Below, piece by piece: positions 43,070 to 52,932 of a stretch of 64,000 bases of DNA. Below the pieces are notes generated by a model. The model was not told the DNA's origin. It did no database searches and was given only the letters and a program-made list of their open reading frames with translations. Location of the stretch: the NCBI GenBank assembly GCA_030789695.1, contig CM061141.1, positions 171,382,807 to 171,446,806 on the forward strand. Reading direction: 5' to 3'. The number at the start of each line of letters is the position of its first letter. Position 1 is the first letter of the stretch. The translations under genes were made by a program, and so were the position numbers. Source of the stretch: Scilla litardierei (lineage: Eukaryota > Streptophyta > Magnoliopsida > Asparagales > Asparagaceae).

Positions 43070-46000
43070 ATGACGCGGCCCCCCTCCTCTCGGCGAAAGA
43101 AGGGCGAGGCCCCGACGCGGGGCGACATGCCCCGCCATCGTTGCCAAGAATGGGCACGGGACCGACGCGAGGAGAGTCGTGAGGAAAGGGCCGGGGTGCC
43201 CTCCCCTTCCCCACTGGTTGGGAGACCGAGTGCGCCCGTAACGGCACGCAGCTCGGACGTGGCTTTGGTGGTATCAGTGGTCATAGACACTACCTTAGTG
43301 CGACGGCTGCTTGTCGACACCGGCAGCTCCTGTGACGTCCTATTTATGTCAACCCTGGAGAAGATGGGCCTGCAGAAAGGAGACTTGCGACCTCGTTCGG
43401 GTCCCGTGGTCGGATTCACGGGTCACTCCACCCCCATCATCGGCACTATCCATCTCCCGGTAATGCTCGGAAACACACCAGACTCTGTGACCCTAGCGGT
43501 GGAATTCATCGTATTGGGGATCGGGTCGGAATACAATGGGTTCATCGGCCGACCCCTACTCAACGCCGTCGGCGCGATGGTCTCGACCCTCCATCAGACC
43601 ATTAAGTTCCGAACGCCGGGGGGGATGGGGCAAGTCGAAGGCGACGCGGGGAGACCGAATACCTGCTATCAACTGGCGGAGGGAGGTCCTGAGGATCAAC
43701 TAGCTGACCGGATGGCCGCGCTCGACTTGAGGAGTGGGCCCAGGCCCACCCCTGCGGAGGAGCAGGAGCTAATCCCGGTCACGGACATCGAGGGCCGGTT
43801 CGTCTCGATCGGGAGAGGGCTGAGCCCGGACCTAAGGGACCAGCTGATCGAATGCCTGGAGGCGAACCTGGACATCTTCGCCTGGTCACCTGAAGACATG
43901 CCCGGCGTGGACCCCCAGGTGATTGTCCACCAGATCAACGCCGACCCCAACTTCAAACCGGTTAGGCAGAAGAAGCGTAACCTGGGCGGCGAGAAGATGA
44001 AGGCAGCCTCCGAAGAAGTGGAGCGTCTCCTCGATGCCGGCTTCATACGAGAAGTCTGGTACCCGGAGTGGCTGTCGAACGTAGTGATGGTCAAAAAACC
44101 TAGCGGGAAGTGGCGAATGTGCGTGGACTTCAGTGACCTCATCAAGGCCTGCCCCAAGGATAGCTACCCCCTGCCGCGCATCGACCACCTGGTGGACAAC
44201 GCCTCGGGATACGAGATGCTAAGCTTCATGGACGCTTACTCCGGGTACAATCAAGTCCAGATGGACCCCCGGGACGAAGAGATGACAGCCTTCACGACGG
44301 ACCGGGGAACCTACTGCTACAAGAAGATGCCCTTTGGCTTGAAGAACGCGGGGGCCACCTACCAGAGAATGGTCAACAAGGTGTTCAGCTCCCAGATCGG
44401 GAGGAACCTAGAAGTCTACGTCGACGACATGCTTGTCAAGTCAAGGCGACCGGAAGACCACATCGCCGACTTGCGGGAGACCTTCGAGCGGTTGCGGCGA
44501 CACCACATTCGGCTCAACCCCGCGAAATGCACGTTCGGGGTAAGATCTGGCAAATTCTTGGGATTTATGATAACTAATCGTGGTATTGAAGCTAATCCCG
44601 ACAAGATTGAGGCGCTGGTTAACATGCGCGAGCCGACGACGATCAAGGAGCTACAGAGGCTGAACGGGCGCATCGCAGCCCTGGGGCGATTCCTTTCCAA
44701 ATCAGCGGAAAGATCGCTTCCCTTCTTCAAGGTCCTGAGGAAAGCAATCGCGGAACCTCCGAACAATAGGAAGACGATACTCTGGGACGAAGACTGCTCC
44801 CGGGCGTTCGGGGACCTCAAAGAGTATCTCCGCAGCCCCCCTCTCCTGTCTAAACCCCGGGAAGGGGAGTCGCTGAGCCTTTACCTGGCGTGCGCAGAGG
44901 AAGCTGTGAGTTCGGTGCTGATCCGGGAGGACAACGGGGTGCAATGGCCGGTATATTACACGAGCCGGATCTTGAAGGGGGCGGAGGTGCGATACTCGCC
45001 CATGGAGAAACTGGCGTACGCCCTCGTCCTCTCAGCACGAAGGCTCCGACCCTATTTCCAGGCCCACACCATACTAATCCTGACCGACTCACAGCTAGAA
45101 CAGAACCTCAAGAGATTCGATCGAATGGGAAGGATGCTAAACTGGGGAGTGGAGCTGAGCGAGTTCGACCTCCGATTCAAACCGCACACGACCATCAAGG
45201 GACAGGCCCTAGCCGACTTCATCGCCGAATGCACGACGGAAGGAAACGACCCCCCAGAGGGAGAAGGCCCAGGGACGGTAACTGCTCAACCCTTGTCCTT
45301 TCTTTCGGCTGACCACTTTCAGCCAGAGGATCCAGGAGCGTGGATAGTTCATGTGGACGGGTCGGCCACACAGTCAGGAGGAGGGGCCGGGATTGCGATC
45401 CGATCTCCGGAGGGGAACATCGCGGAATATGCGTTGCGGTTCGAGTTCCAGGCCACGAACAACATGGCGGAATACGAAGCTGTGATCAACGGCCTGAGGC
45501 TGGCCCTGGAGCTCGGGGCCGAGTCCGTCCGCCTCCTCAGCGACTCGAAGCTCATTGTCAACCAACTCTTAGGGAGTTACGAGGCACGGGAGGAGGCGAT
45601 GCAGAGATATCTCCCAGTCGCCAGAGCGGCGATGTCCAAATTCAAGGACGTGGAGGTCTTACACCTCCCACGATCAGAGAATGCGCGGGCCGATGCGTTA
45701 TCAAAACTGGCCTCGTCCTCGCCAAAGGAGCTGGGCCGCACCATCTACGTAGAGAACCTGCCGTCCCCCAGCACGATGGAGCACGAGGTGATGGCGATCG
45801 ACCAAGAGCCCACCTGGATGGACCCGATCATCCGATACCTCACCCACGGAGAGGTGCCGGCCGATGGGGATGAGCGCCGAACCCTGGAGAGAACAGCACT
45901 CCGATACGTGATCCATGAGGGGACGCTCTACCGGAGACGCTGGACCAAGACGGACGTCCTCCCATACCTGAAGTGCATCGGACCGCAGGAAGCTGACTAC

Positions 46001-47062
46001 GTCCTACAGGAGGTTCACGACGGGATCTGCGGGAATCACCACGGGGGCAAGATAGTCGCGCAGAAGATCTTAAGGCAGGGGTACTACTGGCCGACCTTGA
46101 CCAAAGATGCTACAAGCTACGTGCAGAAATGCCAAGAATGCCAGAGATACGCCCACCACATCTCGACTCCTCCGTCAGAGCTCATCCCCATCGTGAGCCC
46201 CCTCCCCTTTGTGAAATGGGGGCTCGACATCCTCGGACCGTTCAAGCCAGGACGAGGGCAGCGGAAGCACCTGATCGTGGCAGTGGACTACTTCACCAAG
46301 TGGATCGAGGCCGAGCCGTTGGCAACCATCACGTGGAAGAAAGCGAAAAGCTTCGTGTGGAATTCCATCATCTCCCGATTCGGAGTACCACGGGCCATCG
46401 TCACAGACAACGGGAAGCAGTTCGATTCAGCAGGGTTTAAAGATTTTTGCGAGGAATGGGGAATCAAGCTCCTCTTTGCCTCGGTGGCACACCCCCAAAC
46501 CAACGGGATGGCAGAGGCGGCCAACAAGTGTATCATAGAACCCCTCCGAAAGAAAATAAAGGACGCCGAAGGGAACTGGCCGGAAGAGCTCCCCGGGATA
46601 CTCTGGTCATACCGGACGACCCACAAGGAGGCTACTGGCGAGACCCCCTTCATGCTCACCTACGGGGCCGAGGCGGTGGTACTGGTCGAATTGGGGGAAG
46701 AATCTCTTCGCCTCAAATACTTTGACGAAGACCGGAACTCGCAGGGCCTAGGGCTCAGCCTGGAGCTCCTCGACGAGCGACGGGAGCAGTCACTGGCCAC
46801 CATCGTCCGCCAAAAGCAGAAGGTGGCCCGATACTACAACGCTCGGGTGCGAGGGAGAAGCTTCCACCTCGGGGACCTGGTCCTCCGGAAAGCGGGCTTC
46901 ACCACCGATACCGCTCGCAAAGGGAAGCTCGCGGCTAGATGGGAGGGACCCTACAAAGTCGTCGAGGTCCTCGGACCCGCAGCCTACCGACTAGCCGACA
47001 TGGAAGGGAGAGTTCTCACTCACACTTGGAATGCGGAATATTTACGCAAATACTTTCAATAG
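43070..47062 (+). CDS. pol: E3 pol polyprotein, intact, 1330 aa
   Basis: Uninterrupted from ATG 43070 (MTRPPSSRRKK) to the stop at 47062; the frame is also open upstream into the LTR without an ATG. A basic N-terminal ~50 aa may be a remnant of Gag. Protease DTGSS near residue 83. Reverse transcriptase with KACPKDSYPLPRIDHL, FMDAYSGYNQV and YVDDM (~residue 450). The first RNase H lacks the usual Asp of the DAS motif (LACAEEAVSSVL), so it is probably inactive. A second, archaeal-type RNase H near 755-880 keeps its acidic residues (VDGSA, AEYEA, SDSKL, RADALS). Integrase has a zinc-binding N-terminus, LDILGPF (~1050), VTDNGKQF and NGMAEAANK. There is no chromodomain. It lacks gag, so particles would need Gag from elsewhere. 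Confidence 0.93.
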   Translation: MTRPPSSRRKKGEAPTRGDMPRHRCQEWARDRREESREERAGVPSPSPLVGRPSAPVTARSSDVALVVSVVIDTTLVRRLLVDTGSSCDVLFMSTLEKMGLQKGDLRPRSGPVVGFTGHSTPIIGTIHLPVMLGNTPDSVTLAVEFIVLGIGSEYNGFIGRPLLNAVGAMVSTLHQTIKFRTPGGMGQVEGDAGRPNTCYQLAEGGPEDQLADRMAALDLRSGPRPTPAEEQELIPVTDIEGRFVSIGRGLSPDLRDQLIECLEANLDIFAWSPEDMPGVDPQVIVHQINADPNFKPVRQKKRNLGGEKMKAASEEVERLLDAGFIREVWYPEWLSNVVMVKKPSGKWRMCVDFSDLIKACPKDSYPLPRIDHLVDNASGYEMLSFMDAYSGYNQVQMDPRDEEMTAFTTDRGTYCYKKMPFGLKNAGATYQRMVNKVFSSQIGRNLEVYVDDMLVKSRRPEDHIADLRETFERLRRHHIRLNPAKCTFGVRSGKFLGFMITNRGIEANPDKIEALVNMREPTTIKELQRLNGRIAALGRFLSKSAERSLPFFKVLRKAIAEPPNNRKTILWDEDCSRAFGDLKEYLRSPPLLSKPREGESLSLYLACAEEAVSSVLIREDNGVQWPVYYTSRILKGAEVRYSPMEKLAYALVLSARRLRPYFQAHTILILTDSQLEQNLKRFDRMGRMLNWGVELSEFDLRFKPHTTIKGQALADFIAECTTEGNDPPEGEGPGTVTAQPLSFLSADHFQPEDPGAWIVHVDGSATQSGGGAGIAIRSPEGNIAEYALRFEFQATNNMAEYEAVINGLRLALELGAESVRLLSDSKLIVNQLLGSYEAREEAMQRYLPVARAAMSKFKDVEVLHLPRSENARADALSKLASSSPKELGRTIYVENLPSPSTMEHEVMAIDQEPTWMDPIIRYLTHGEVPADGDERRTLERTALRYVIHEGTLYRRRWTKTDVLPYLKCIGPQEADYVLQEVHDGICGNHHGGKIVAQKILRQGYYWPTLTKDATSYVQKCQECQRYAHHISTPPSELIPIVSPLPFVKWGLDILGPFKPGRGQRKHLIVAVDYFTKWIEAEPLATITWKKAKSFVWNSIISRFGVPRAIVTDNGKQFDSAGFKDFCEEWGIKLLFASVAHPQTNGMAEAANKCIIEPLRKKIKDAEGNWPEELPGILWSYRTTHKEATGETPFMLTYGAEAVVLVELGEESLRLKYFDEDRNSQGLGLSLELLDERREQSLATIVRQKQKVARYYNARVRGRSFHLGDLVLRKAGFTTDTARKGKLAARWEGPYKVVEVLGPAAYRLADMEGRVLTHTWNAEYLRKYFQ

Positions 47063-47170
47063 ATGTATCACTTCCTATGAAATAAATTTGTTTTAAATTC
47101 ACTCCTTTCCAGATAAAGCGAAAAGGCATACAGAGGGATACGCGAAGAGGTCGAGGGGCATTCCCCTCTC

Positions 47171-49314
47171 TCATCCTTCTCCGGGGGCACCGGTGGAGCC
47201 ACAAGCTGGCAGCTCACTAGGGTCTCCCCCCTTGCTCTGTTCGGCGTCAGTGTACATCCGAAGTTTCTCGAAGTCAATCCCCGAGAGCGGGAACTTCTTT
47301 TGGATCTCGGACTGGCACCGGGCGAAGCCCTTCTCGTACGACGTCGCCAAGTCGGTCTCCACAAAGGAGGTGGCATACTCCGCCACGGCATCCCGAGCGA
47401 TCCGGGCCGGATCCACCTCCTCGAGACCACGCAGCTGGGCCTCTAGGGTCTCTACCTGGCGTTGGTGCTCCGCCCTCTCCTTCTCGATCTCCCGGGATTT
47501 CTCTCCTAGTTGGGCAGCAAGGGCCCTCGCCTGCTCCTCCGCCGCATCCAGACGATCGGAGAGCTCCGAGGCGTCGGGGGCAGCAGCCAGGCCGGGGATC
47601 TGCCTGACTCCTCCAGACGCGTCGACGTCTTTTAAAAGAGAGGCGAGCTGCGTCTCGACCTCGGACTTCGCGGCCAGAGCCACGGCTCTCTCGCGATCCG
47701 CCGCCTCCAGGGCAGAGGACAGCTCAGTTATGCGGGAGTTCAGGGATTGGACCCGCGCTTCCTCCAACTGACCAGCTTCCTCCTCTTCCTCGCCAGGGAC
47801 CTCAGGGCCTAGCCCAGCCACGGATTTGTCTTTGGGAAGAGCCGCGAATTGGCGCCTCATCGAGAGGCCCACCGAGGACAACTGTGCCAAAGCAACGAAG
47901 GTAAGAGGACAAAAGCGGCTAGAGAACGGGGGGACAAGCAGAGACGCACTACCTGTTGACCAGCCTGGATCACGAAGGTAGCCAAGCAATCACCTCTGAC
48001 TCCGTCCAACACCGCCTGGTCGGGAGGGAGACAACAGTTCTCGGCCACTCGAGCGGCGGCTCCACGGCTCGAGAACACCGACTCCTTCTCACCCACTGGA
48101 AAGCGTGGACAAAGAAGACCCTCCCCGGACGAAGGGAACTCGCCAGAAGCGGAGCGGAACGCCCCCAGATACCGACTGTAAGCATCAGGGAGAAAGCCGT
48201 CCGGAAGAGGTGAAGGGCCGGCCCACGGCCAAGCAACCTCAACGGGAGCGGGATGAGGTCGGTCAGCAGTCGGCTGAACGTCGGCCCCCTCGACCCCCCC
48301 ACAGAGCCTCTCAGGAGATCCCTGCAAGGGGAGAGAGGGAGACGACATCTTCTTTCGCTTCGAGCCTCCGGATACGGTCACAACCCGCTGCTTCTTCCGG
48401 ACCGCTAACACATGGTCCCTTCTACGCGGATCCGGGTTTGAAGCCTGCACGAGAGCGCTGGCAGGAGAAGGACCGAGGGGGAACCCACCTGCACTCAAAG
48501 GACAAATGAGAGACAGAGCAGAACCTGGGTGATCTTGAGGGGCGAACGCTCGGAGCCGCTTACCTAGGGGCCACACCGTCTTACGCAAATTAAAGTCACT
48601 AAAGAGGAAGTCGATCGAGCGCTCCCTCGGAGGAATCGCCAACATATCCCTCGCCGTCTGCTGCTCAGCGACCGTCGGCTCACCCAGATTAAGAACAACG
48701 GCACCGGCCGCCACCCACCGTGTCGGGAAGTGTACGCTCGAGGGGAATGTGACGAACACATATTCCCCCTTCCAGCGTTTCAGAGAACTCGGCAACCCCA
48801 GCACCAGGGACATCTTCGGGCGGGCGCTGATGTAAATCCACGCCCCCGATTGGTGGAGGCTCAGGCGGTAGAACTGGGCAAAGAGGCGGAGAGAGGGCAC
48901 CACACCCTTCAGCATGCAGACGACAACGAACCCGACGAGGATCCCGACGGCGTTGGGACAGAATTGACACAAGCACACATTGTGGGCCTGAAGGAACTCA
49001 ACGATAAAAGGATGAAGCGGGAAACGGAGCCCGAAGTGGAAGCACTTCTCATATATTCCGACCTCATTAGGACCAGGAGAGCAGATCCGCTCGTCAGCCC
49101 CAGGGGCACGAGCCGAGCAGGGCGGGAGTAGGTAGGAGGAGCGCATGCTCCCGATGGCGGTGGCACAGATCGACGAAGGCCACGCCAAGACCTCAGGAGG
49201 AACCCCTGAAAGATCATCCCCGTGCTGACTGATCGCCGAAGGAGTGCCACCCGCCAGACCCGGAGCCGCATCGCGCTCCAACCGAACCGAGCCCGTAGCA
49301 GAGGAAGACGACAT
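47171..49314 (-). CDS. E3 antisense spliced gene, Transposase_28-like plus coiled coil, 690 aa
   Basis: On the minus strand exon 1 is 49314-47953 (454 codons) and exon 2 is 47881-47171 (236 aa). They are joined in phase 0 across a 71-nt GT-AG intron. Residues ~85-260 resemble the plant 'putative gypsy type transposon' domain (Transposase_28): FHFGLRFPLHPFIVEFLQAH, FCPNAVGILVGF and DFLFSDFNLRKTVWPLG. Exon 2 is rich in Glu, Ala, Arg and Lys with heptad-like spacing (~490-610), suggesting a coiled coil. It converges on pol with 108 bp between the stops. Extra antisense ORFs are known in Tat-lineage elements; their function is not settled. Upstream (49315-49611) I see no clear promoter. Confidence 0.7.
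47882..47952 (-). other. Intron of the E3 antisense gene (predicted)
   Basis: On the minus strand: donor CAACAG/GTAGTGCG at 47952, pyrimidine-rich interior, acceptor TTTGGCACAG/TTGTCC at 47882. Removal joins FVIQAGQQ to LSSVGLSMRR. Without splicing, exon 1 reads on ~31 codons to a stop at 47857. Confidence 0.65.
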
Positions 49315-49613
49315 GGGGGAAAGCTCAGACAGAAGGGGGATCAGCGCAAAGAAGAAAGACGATGGGATGGCAGCTCACGAATCCCTCGGCTTCTCCACTT
49401 AAGACAACTCCGCGAGCGGCAGGGATAAGCTTGCCGCTACACGTGGCAACATCTGAAGGCCGACGGCGCTTCGGAACCCGCGCCTTAAAAACATCGAACG
49501 GGCTAACTCATGATGACGACTAATAAATGAGTCGGCATCGACTGGAGAGCCTGTCAAAATCGGCAGAGGTCACATCGGCCGAGCCGAACCGGCCGAGGCC
49601 GATCAACCCGACC

Positions 49614-49625
49614 GATGGGGGCAAT
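49614..49625 (+). promoter_or_regulatory. E3 polypurine tract region
   Basis: GATGGGGGCAAT directly before the 3' LTR start TGTTATGCC. It is the only purine-rich run at this edge. Confidence 0.65.
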
Positions 49626-50571
49626 TGTTATGCCTATTTGACCGAGACCCATAAAGCACGAGCCCAAGAGCCCACCTGCATCCTGAAAGCCCATTCGACA
49701 AAGGCCCTACAAGGGACCTTCTCGAAACATCGATCCGACCCGGCCCCGATAACCCGTTGGTCGTTCGCCCACTCCTGCGAAAACCGCTCCCCCGGACACG
49801 CGACCACTAAATGGCGATAATGGGGAGGTGCTGTCATGGCGGAGAGGGCGGCGGCGAGGGGGGACGGATGGGGCACGATCGATGGCGGGCGTGGGACGTG
49901 GGCCAGAGCCAATCACGCTGGGAGCTCTACAAAAGGGTCAGGAAGACGACGAAGAAAGGGACCGCATCTCAGGTAACAAAACCTAAGGTACTCCATCAAC
50001 GACCTCGTTCCCCCCAATTCATCTCCTTCCTCCCCCGCTCGCGCCGAGAGACACCGTCACGATCTCCTCACGAGTCGGACCGTCTCCGCCGGGCCTCCTT
50101 TCTCAGATCTCTATCTGACTTAGGCATCGGAGGGGATTTGGCCGGAACCAAGGTCCGGCCCCCTGACGAGCGTTCTCGTCTACGCAGGTGGACAACGGAC
50201 CAACGGGCCGAGGCTACCCCTCGCCCCTCTCCGACCACTCGATCAACCGGACAGTGAGGCTTCCCCTCACCATCAGCCTTCCGTGGCCGAGCACGCCCTA
50301 CCGAGGCCGAGCGTCCTAATCGGGTCCGAGACTCACCCTCGCCACCCGACGGCCGTGCATCTACCCGGGCGACTGAGGCTACCCCTCGTCCCCCTCCCAG
50401 CCGAGGCCGAGCACGTCCGTCCGAGGCCGAGTGTCTCAACCAGGGCCGAGGCTTCCCCTCGCCCCTTCTGCACCGATTCGAAGCCCCCGAGGGACCCAAA
50501 GCGGGCCCCTTGACCACGTTGACCGGGTTCTCCACGGTCAACGCATTGTAGTGAGAAAACACTCTGAAACA
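49626..50571 (+). repeat. E3 3' LTR
   Basis: 946 bp, about 99.4% identical to 42067-43012. Substitutions I see include TTACG/TTATG at the start and GAGCGTC/GAGTGTC near the end. It is followed by the GTTTG target duplication and the rest of E2 RT. Confidence 0.93.
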
Positions 50572-50576
50572 GTTTG

Positions 50577-51911
50577 TATGCTAAGTTTTTGAAGTGCGAG
50601 TTTTGGCTAGATAGAGTTGCTTTCCTCGGGCATGTGGTGACTGGAAATGGAATTTCAGTGGATCCCGAGAACATTAGGGCCATCAGAGAGTGGCCAGTTC
50701 CGTCGTCTGCGTCTGAGATTCGGAGTTTCCTTGGGCTTGCTGGTTACTATCGGCGTTTCATTAAGGACTTTTCCCGTATTGCTGAGCCAATGACCAGGTT
50801 GACGCGGAAGGATGTACCTTTTGTTTGGTCGGGTGATTGTGAGAGTGCTTTTGGTGTTCTGAGAGAGCGGTTGACGACTACCCCTATTCTTGTTGTGCCT
50901 GATCGCAGCGGTGGATTTGAGATCTTTTGCGATGCTTCGGGCAAGGGTCTCGGTTATGTGTTGCATCAGCACGGGCATGTTGTGGCGTATGCGTCTCGTC
51001 AGCTTAAGGTTCATGAGAAGAATTACCCGACGCATGATTTGGAGTTGGCTGCCGTTGTGTTTGCTCTTAAGATTTAGAGGCACTTCCTGTTGAGTGAGAA
51101 AGTGAAGATTTTCACCGATCACAAAAGCTTGAAGTATATTTTTACTCAGAAGGAGCTCAACATGCGACAGTGTCGATGGTTGGAGCTCATGGCGGATTAT
51201 GATTTTGATTTGCAGTTTCACCCTGGCAAGGTGAATGTGGTTCCTGATGCGCTGAGTAGGCTTCCTGCGGTGATGATTTTGACCTCGCAGTGGAGATTGC
51301 AGCAGGATTTTTGCGAGTCTGGCGTGGAGATTGTTCTTCCTGGGGCGGCTTCATCGTTGATGTACATGCAGGTACAGTCAACGATCGTGGATCGGATTAA
51401 GGCTGGCCAGGCTGAGGATCCGAAGCTGGTGAAGATTCGGGAGCAGGTGGAAGCCGGTCTGCGGACTGACTTTTTGATTCATGAGGATGGCTCGCTGAGG
51501 TTTGGAGCCAGGTTGTGTGTGCCGGCTGGGGATATTAGAGAGGAGTTGATGGTGGAGGCACACAGTTCGCCGTATTCTGTGCATCCTGGTGGCACCAAGA
51601 TGTACCAGGATCTTCGTCTGAATTATTGGTGGCATGGTATGAAGAGGAGTGTGGCTCGGAGTGTGGCCAAGTGCTTGGTTTGTCAGCAAGTGAAGGCGGA
51701 GCATCAGCGTGCGGCCGGGTTGCTACAACCGCTTCCGATTCCGGAGTGGAAATGGCAACACATCACTATGGATTTCGTGACTGGACTACCTCGGAGTCCG
51801 AAGCAGAATGACGCGATTTGGGTGATCGTGGATCGATTGACCAAATCCGCGCACTTTATTCCATTCCGAGTGGGACAGTCCACTGAGGCGCTAGCGAGGA
51901 GATATATGGAG
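50577..51911 (+). pseudogene. pol: E2 pol middle part: RT end, RNase H, integrase N-terminus (one stop)
   Basis: It resumes right after the E3 duplication with [12 protein letters not shown], in frame with 42066. RNase H has [23 protein letters not shown] and FTDHKSL. A TAG at 51075 replaces the TGG present in E1 within KIWRHF. Integrase has the zinc-binding CLVCQQ and the first catalytic Asp in ITMDFVTGL. The frame ends at the intron 2 donor after RRYME. The other codons are open. Confidence 0.88.
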
Positions 51912-51983
51912 GTAAATTCTTTTACCCTCCGTTTTTATTTCCTTTTTCCTAGTTTGGATAGTGATGTAACGTGAATCGTGCAG
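51912..51983 (+). other. E2 intron 2 (predicted), inside integrase
   Basis: 72 nt, GTAAAT to CGTGCAG, matching E1 intron 2 in place and closely in sequence. Retention gives a tail beginning VNSFTLRFYFL, as in E1, and a stop at 51974. Confidence 0.75.
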
Positions 51984-52886
51984 GAGGTCGTGCGACTTCA
52001 TGGAGTCCCCGTGAGTATCGTGTCGGACAGAGACACGAGGTTCACATCTCAGTTCTGGCAGAGTTTGCAGAAGAGTTTGGGTACGCGTCTGAGTTTCAGC
52101 ACGGCGTACCATCCGCAGACGGATGGCCAGTCCGAGAGGACGATTCAGATTTTGGAAGACATGCTGAGGGCGTGCATGTTGGATTTCAAGGGTTCGTGGG
52201 AGGACCATCTACATTTGGTGGAGTTCTCTTACAATAACAGCTTCCAGGCGAGTATTGGCATGGCGCCTTTCGCTGCTCTTTATGGGAGGAAATGTCGATC
52301 GCCATTGAGTTGGGATGATGTTGGTGATCGGGAGCTGTTGGGACCTGAGATGATCGTGGAGGCCGTGGATATCGTCAGGAATATTCGGGAGAGGTTGAGG
52401 ATTGCTCAGGACCGTTTTAAGCATTGGGCGGATGCTAAACAGCGTCCTTTGGAGTTTCAGCCGGGCGACCACGTGTTCTTGAAGATTTCCCCGAATCACG
52501 GTGTGATTCGTTTTGGGAAGCGAGGGAAGTTGAGCCCGCGATACATTGGACCGTTTGACATTTTGGAGAGGATTGGCGAGGTAGCTTATCGCTTAGCCTT
52601 GCCGCCATCTTTGGAGGGAGTTCACAATGTTTTCCATGTGTCACAGCTTCGTCGATACATTGGCGATCCATCTCATGCGGTGGATTTTTCGGAGATTACC
52701 GTTCGCCCCGATTTGACGTATGACCAGCATCCGGTGCAGATTCTGGACAGGCGTCAGAAGTCACTTCAGAACAAGATTGTCAATCTTGTGAGGGTGATGT
52801 GGCGACACGGCTCACCTGGAGAGTCTACTTGGGAGAATGAGGATGAGATGCGAGAACGTTTCCCACTTTTGTTCCCGGACACGTGA
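51984..52886 (+). CDS. pol: E2 pol 3' exon: integrase core and chromodomain
   Basis: 300 codons plus stop, no internal stop. Integrase IVSDRDTRF and [27 protein letters not shown] and [12 protein letters not shown]. The chromodomain (~52730-52860) has [28 protein letters not shown] and MRERFPLLF. It is very close to E1 throughout. Entry is through the intron 2 acceptor. Confidence 0.88.
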   Translation, partial: EVVRLHGVPVSIVSDRDTRFTSQFWQSLQKSLGTRLSFSTAYHPQTDGQSERTIQILEDMLRACMLDFKGSWEDHLHLVEFSYNNSFQASIGMAPFAALYGRKCRSPLSWDDVGDRELLGPEMIVEAVDIVRNIRERLRIAQDRFKHWADAKQRPLEFQPGDHVFLKISPNHGVIRFGKRGKLSPRYIGPFDILERIGEVAYRLALPPSLEGVHNVFHVSQLRRYIGDPSHAVDFSEITVRPDLTYDQHPVQILDRRQKSLQNKIVNLVRVMWRHGSPGESTWENEDEMRERFPLLFPDT

Positions 52887-52919
52887 GTGTTGGGAAATTC
52901 CGAGGACGGAATTTTTCTT

Positions 52920-52932
52920 AAGTTGGGGAGGA
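52920..52932 (+). promoter_or_regulatory. E2 polypurine tract
   Basis: AAGTTGGGGAGGA directly abuts TGTAACGACTGG of the 3' LTR. The same tract with one change is in E1. Confidence 0.85.

Larger units (their letters stand above)
42067..50571 (+). mobile_element. E3: Ty3/gypsy Tat-lineage element, gag-less, 8.5 kb
   Basis: Inserted in E2 RT with TSD GTTTG (42062-42066 and 50572-50576). LTRs are 946 bp each, starting TGTTAYGCC and ending CTGAAACA, and differ at about six sites by eye (~0.6%). The internal part has a primer site, one intact pro-pol frame, a convergent antisense spliced gene and a polypurine tract. A second RNase H after the ordinary one marks the Tat lineage. Only ~57 bp separate the 5' LTR from the pol ATG, so there is no gag. 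It is much more GC-rich than the surrounding array. Confidence 0.93.

Noticed and set aside
42509..43419. Long minus-strand frames across the E3 5' LTR and leader (repeated at 50068-50683)
   Set aside because: They are by-products of the GC-rich LTR motifs. They cross the LTR boundary and the primer site, and lie antisense to pol.
45340..46725. Alternative-frame plus-strand frames of 90-177 codons inside E3 pol
   Set aside because: They overlap a fully supported Pol domain region (RNase H and integrase) in another frame. High GC content explains the missing stops.
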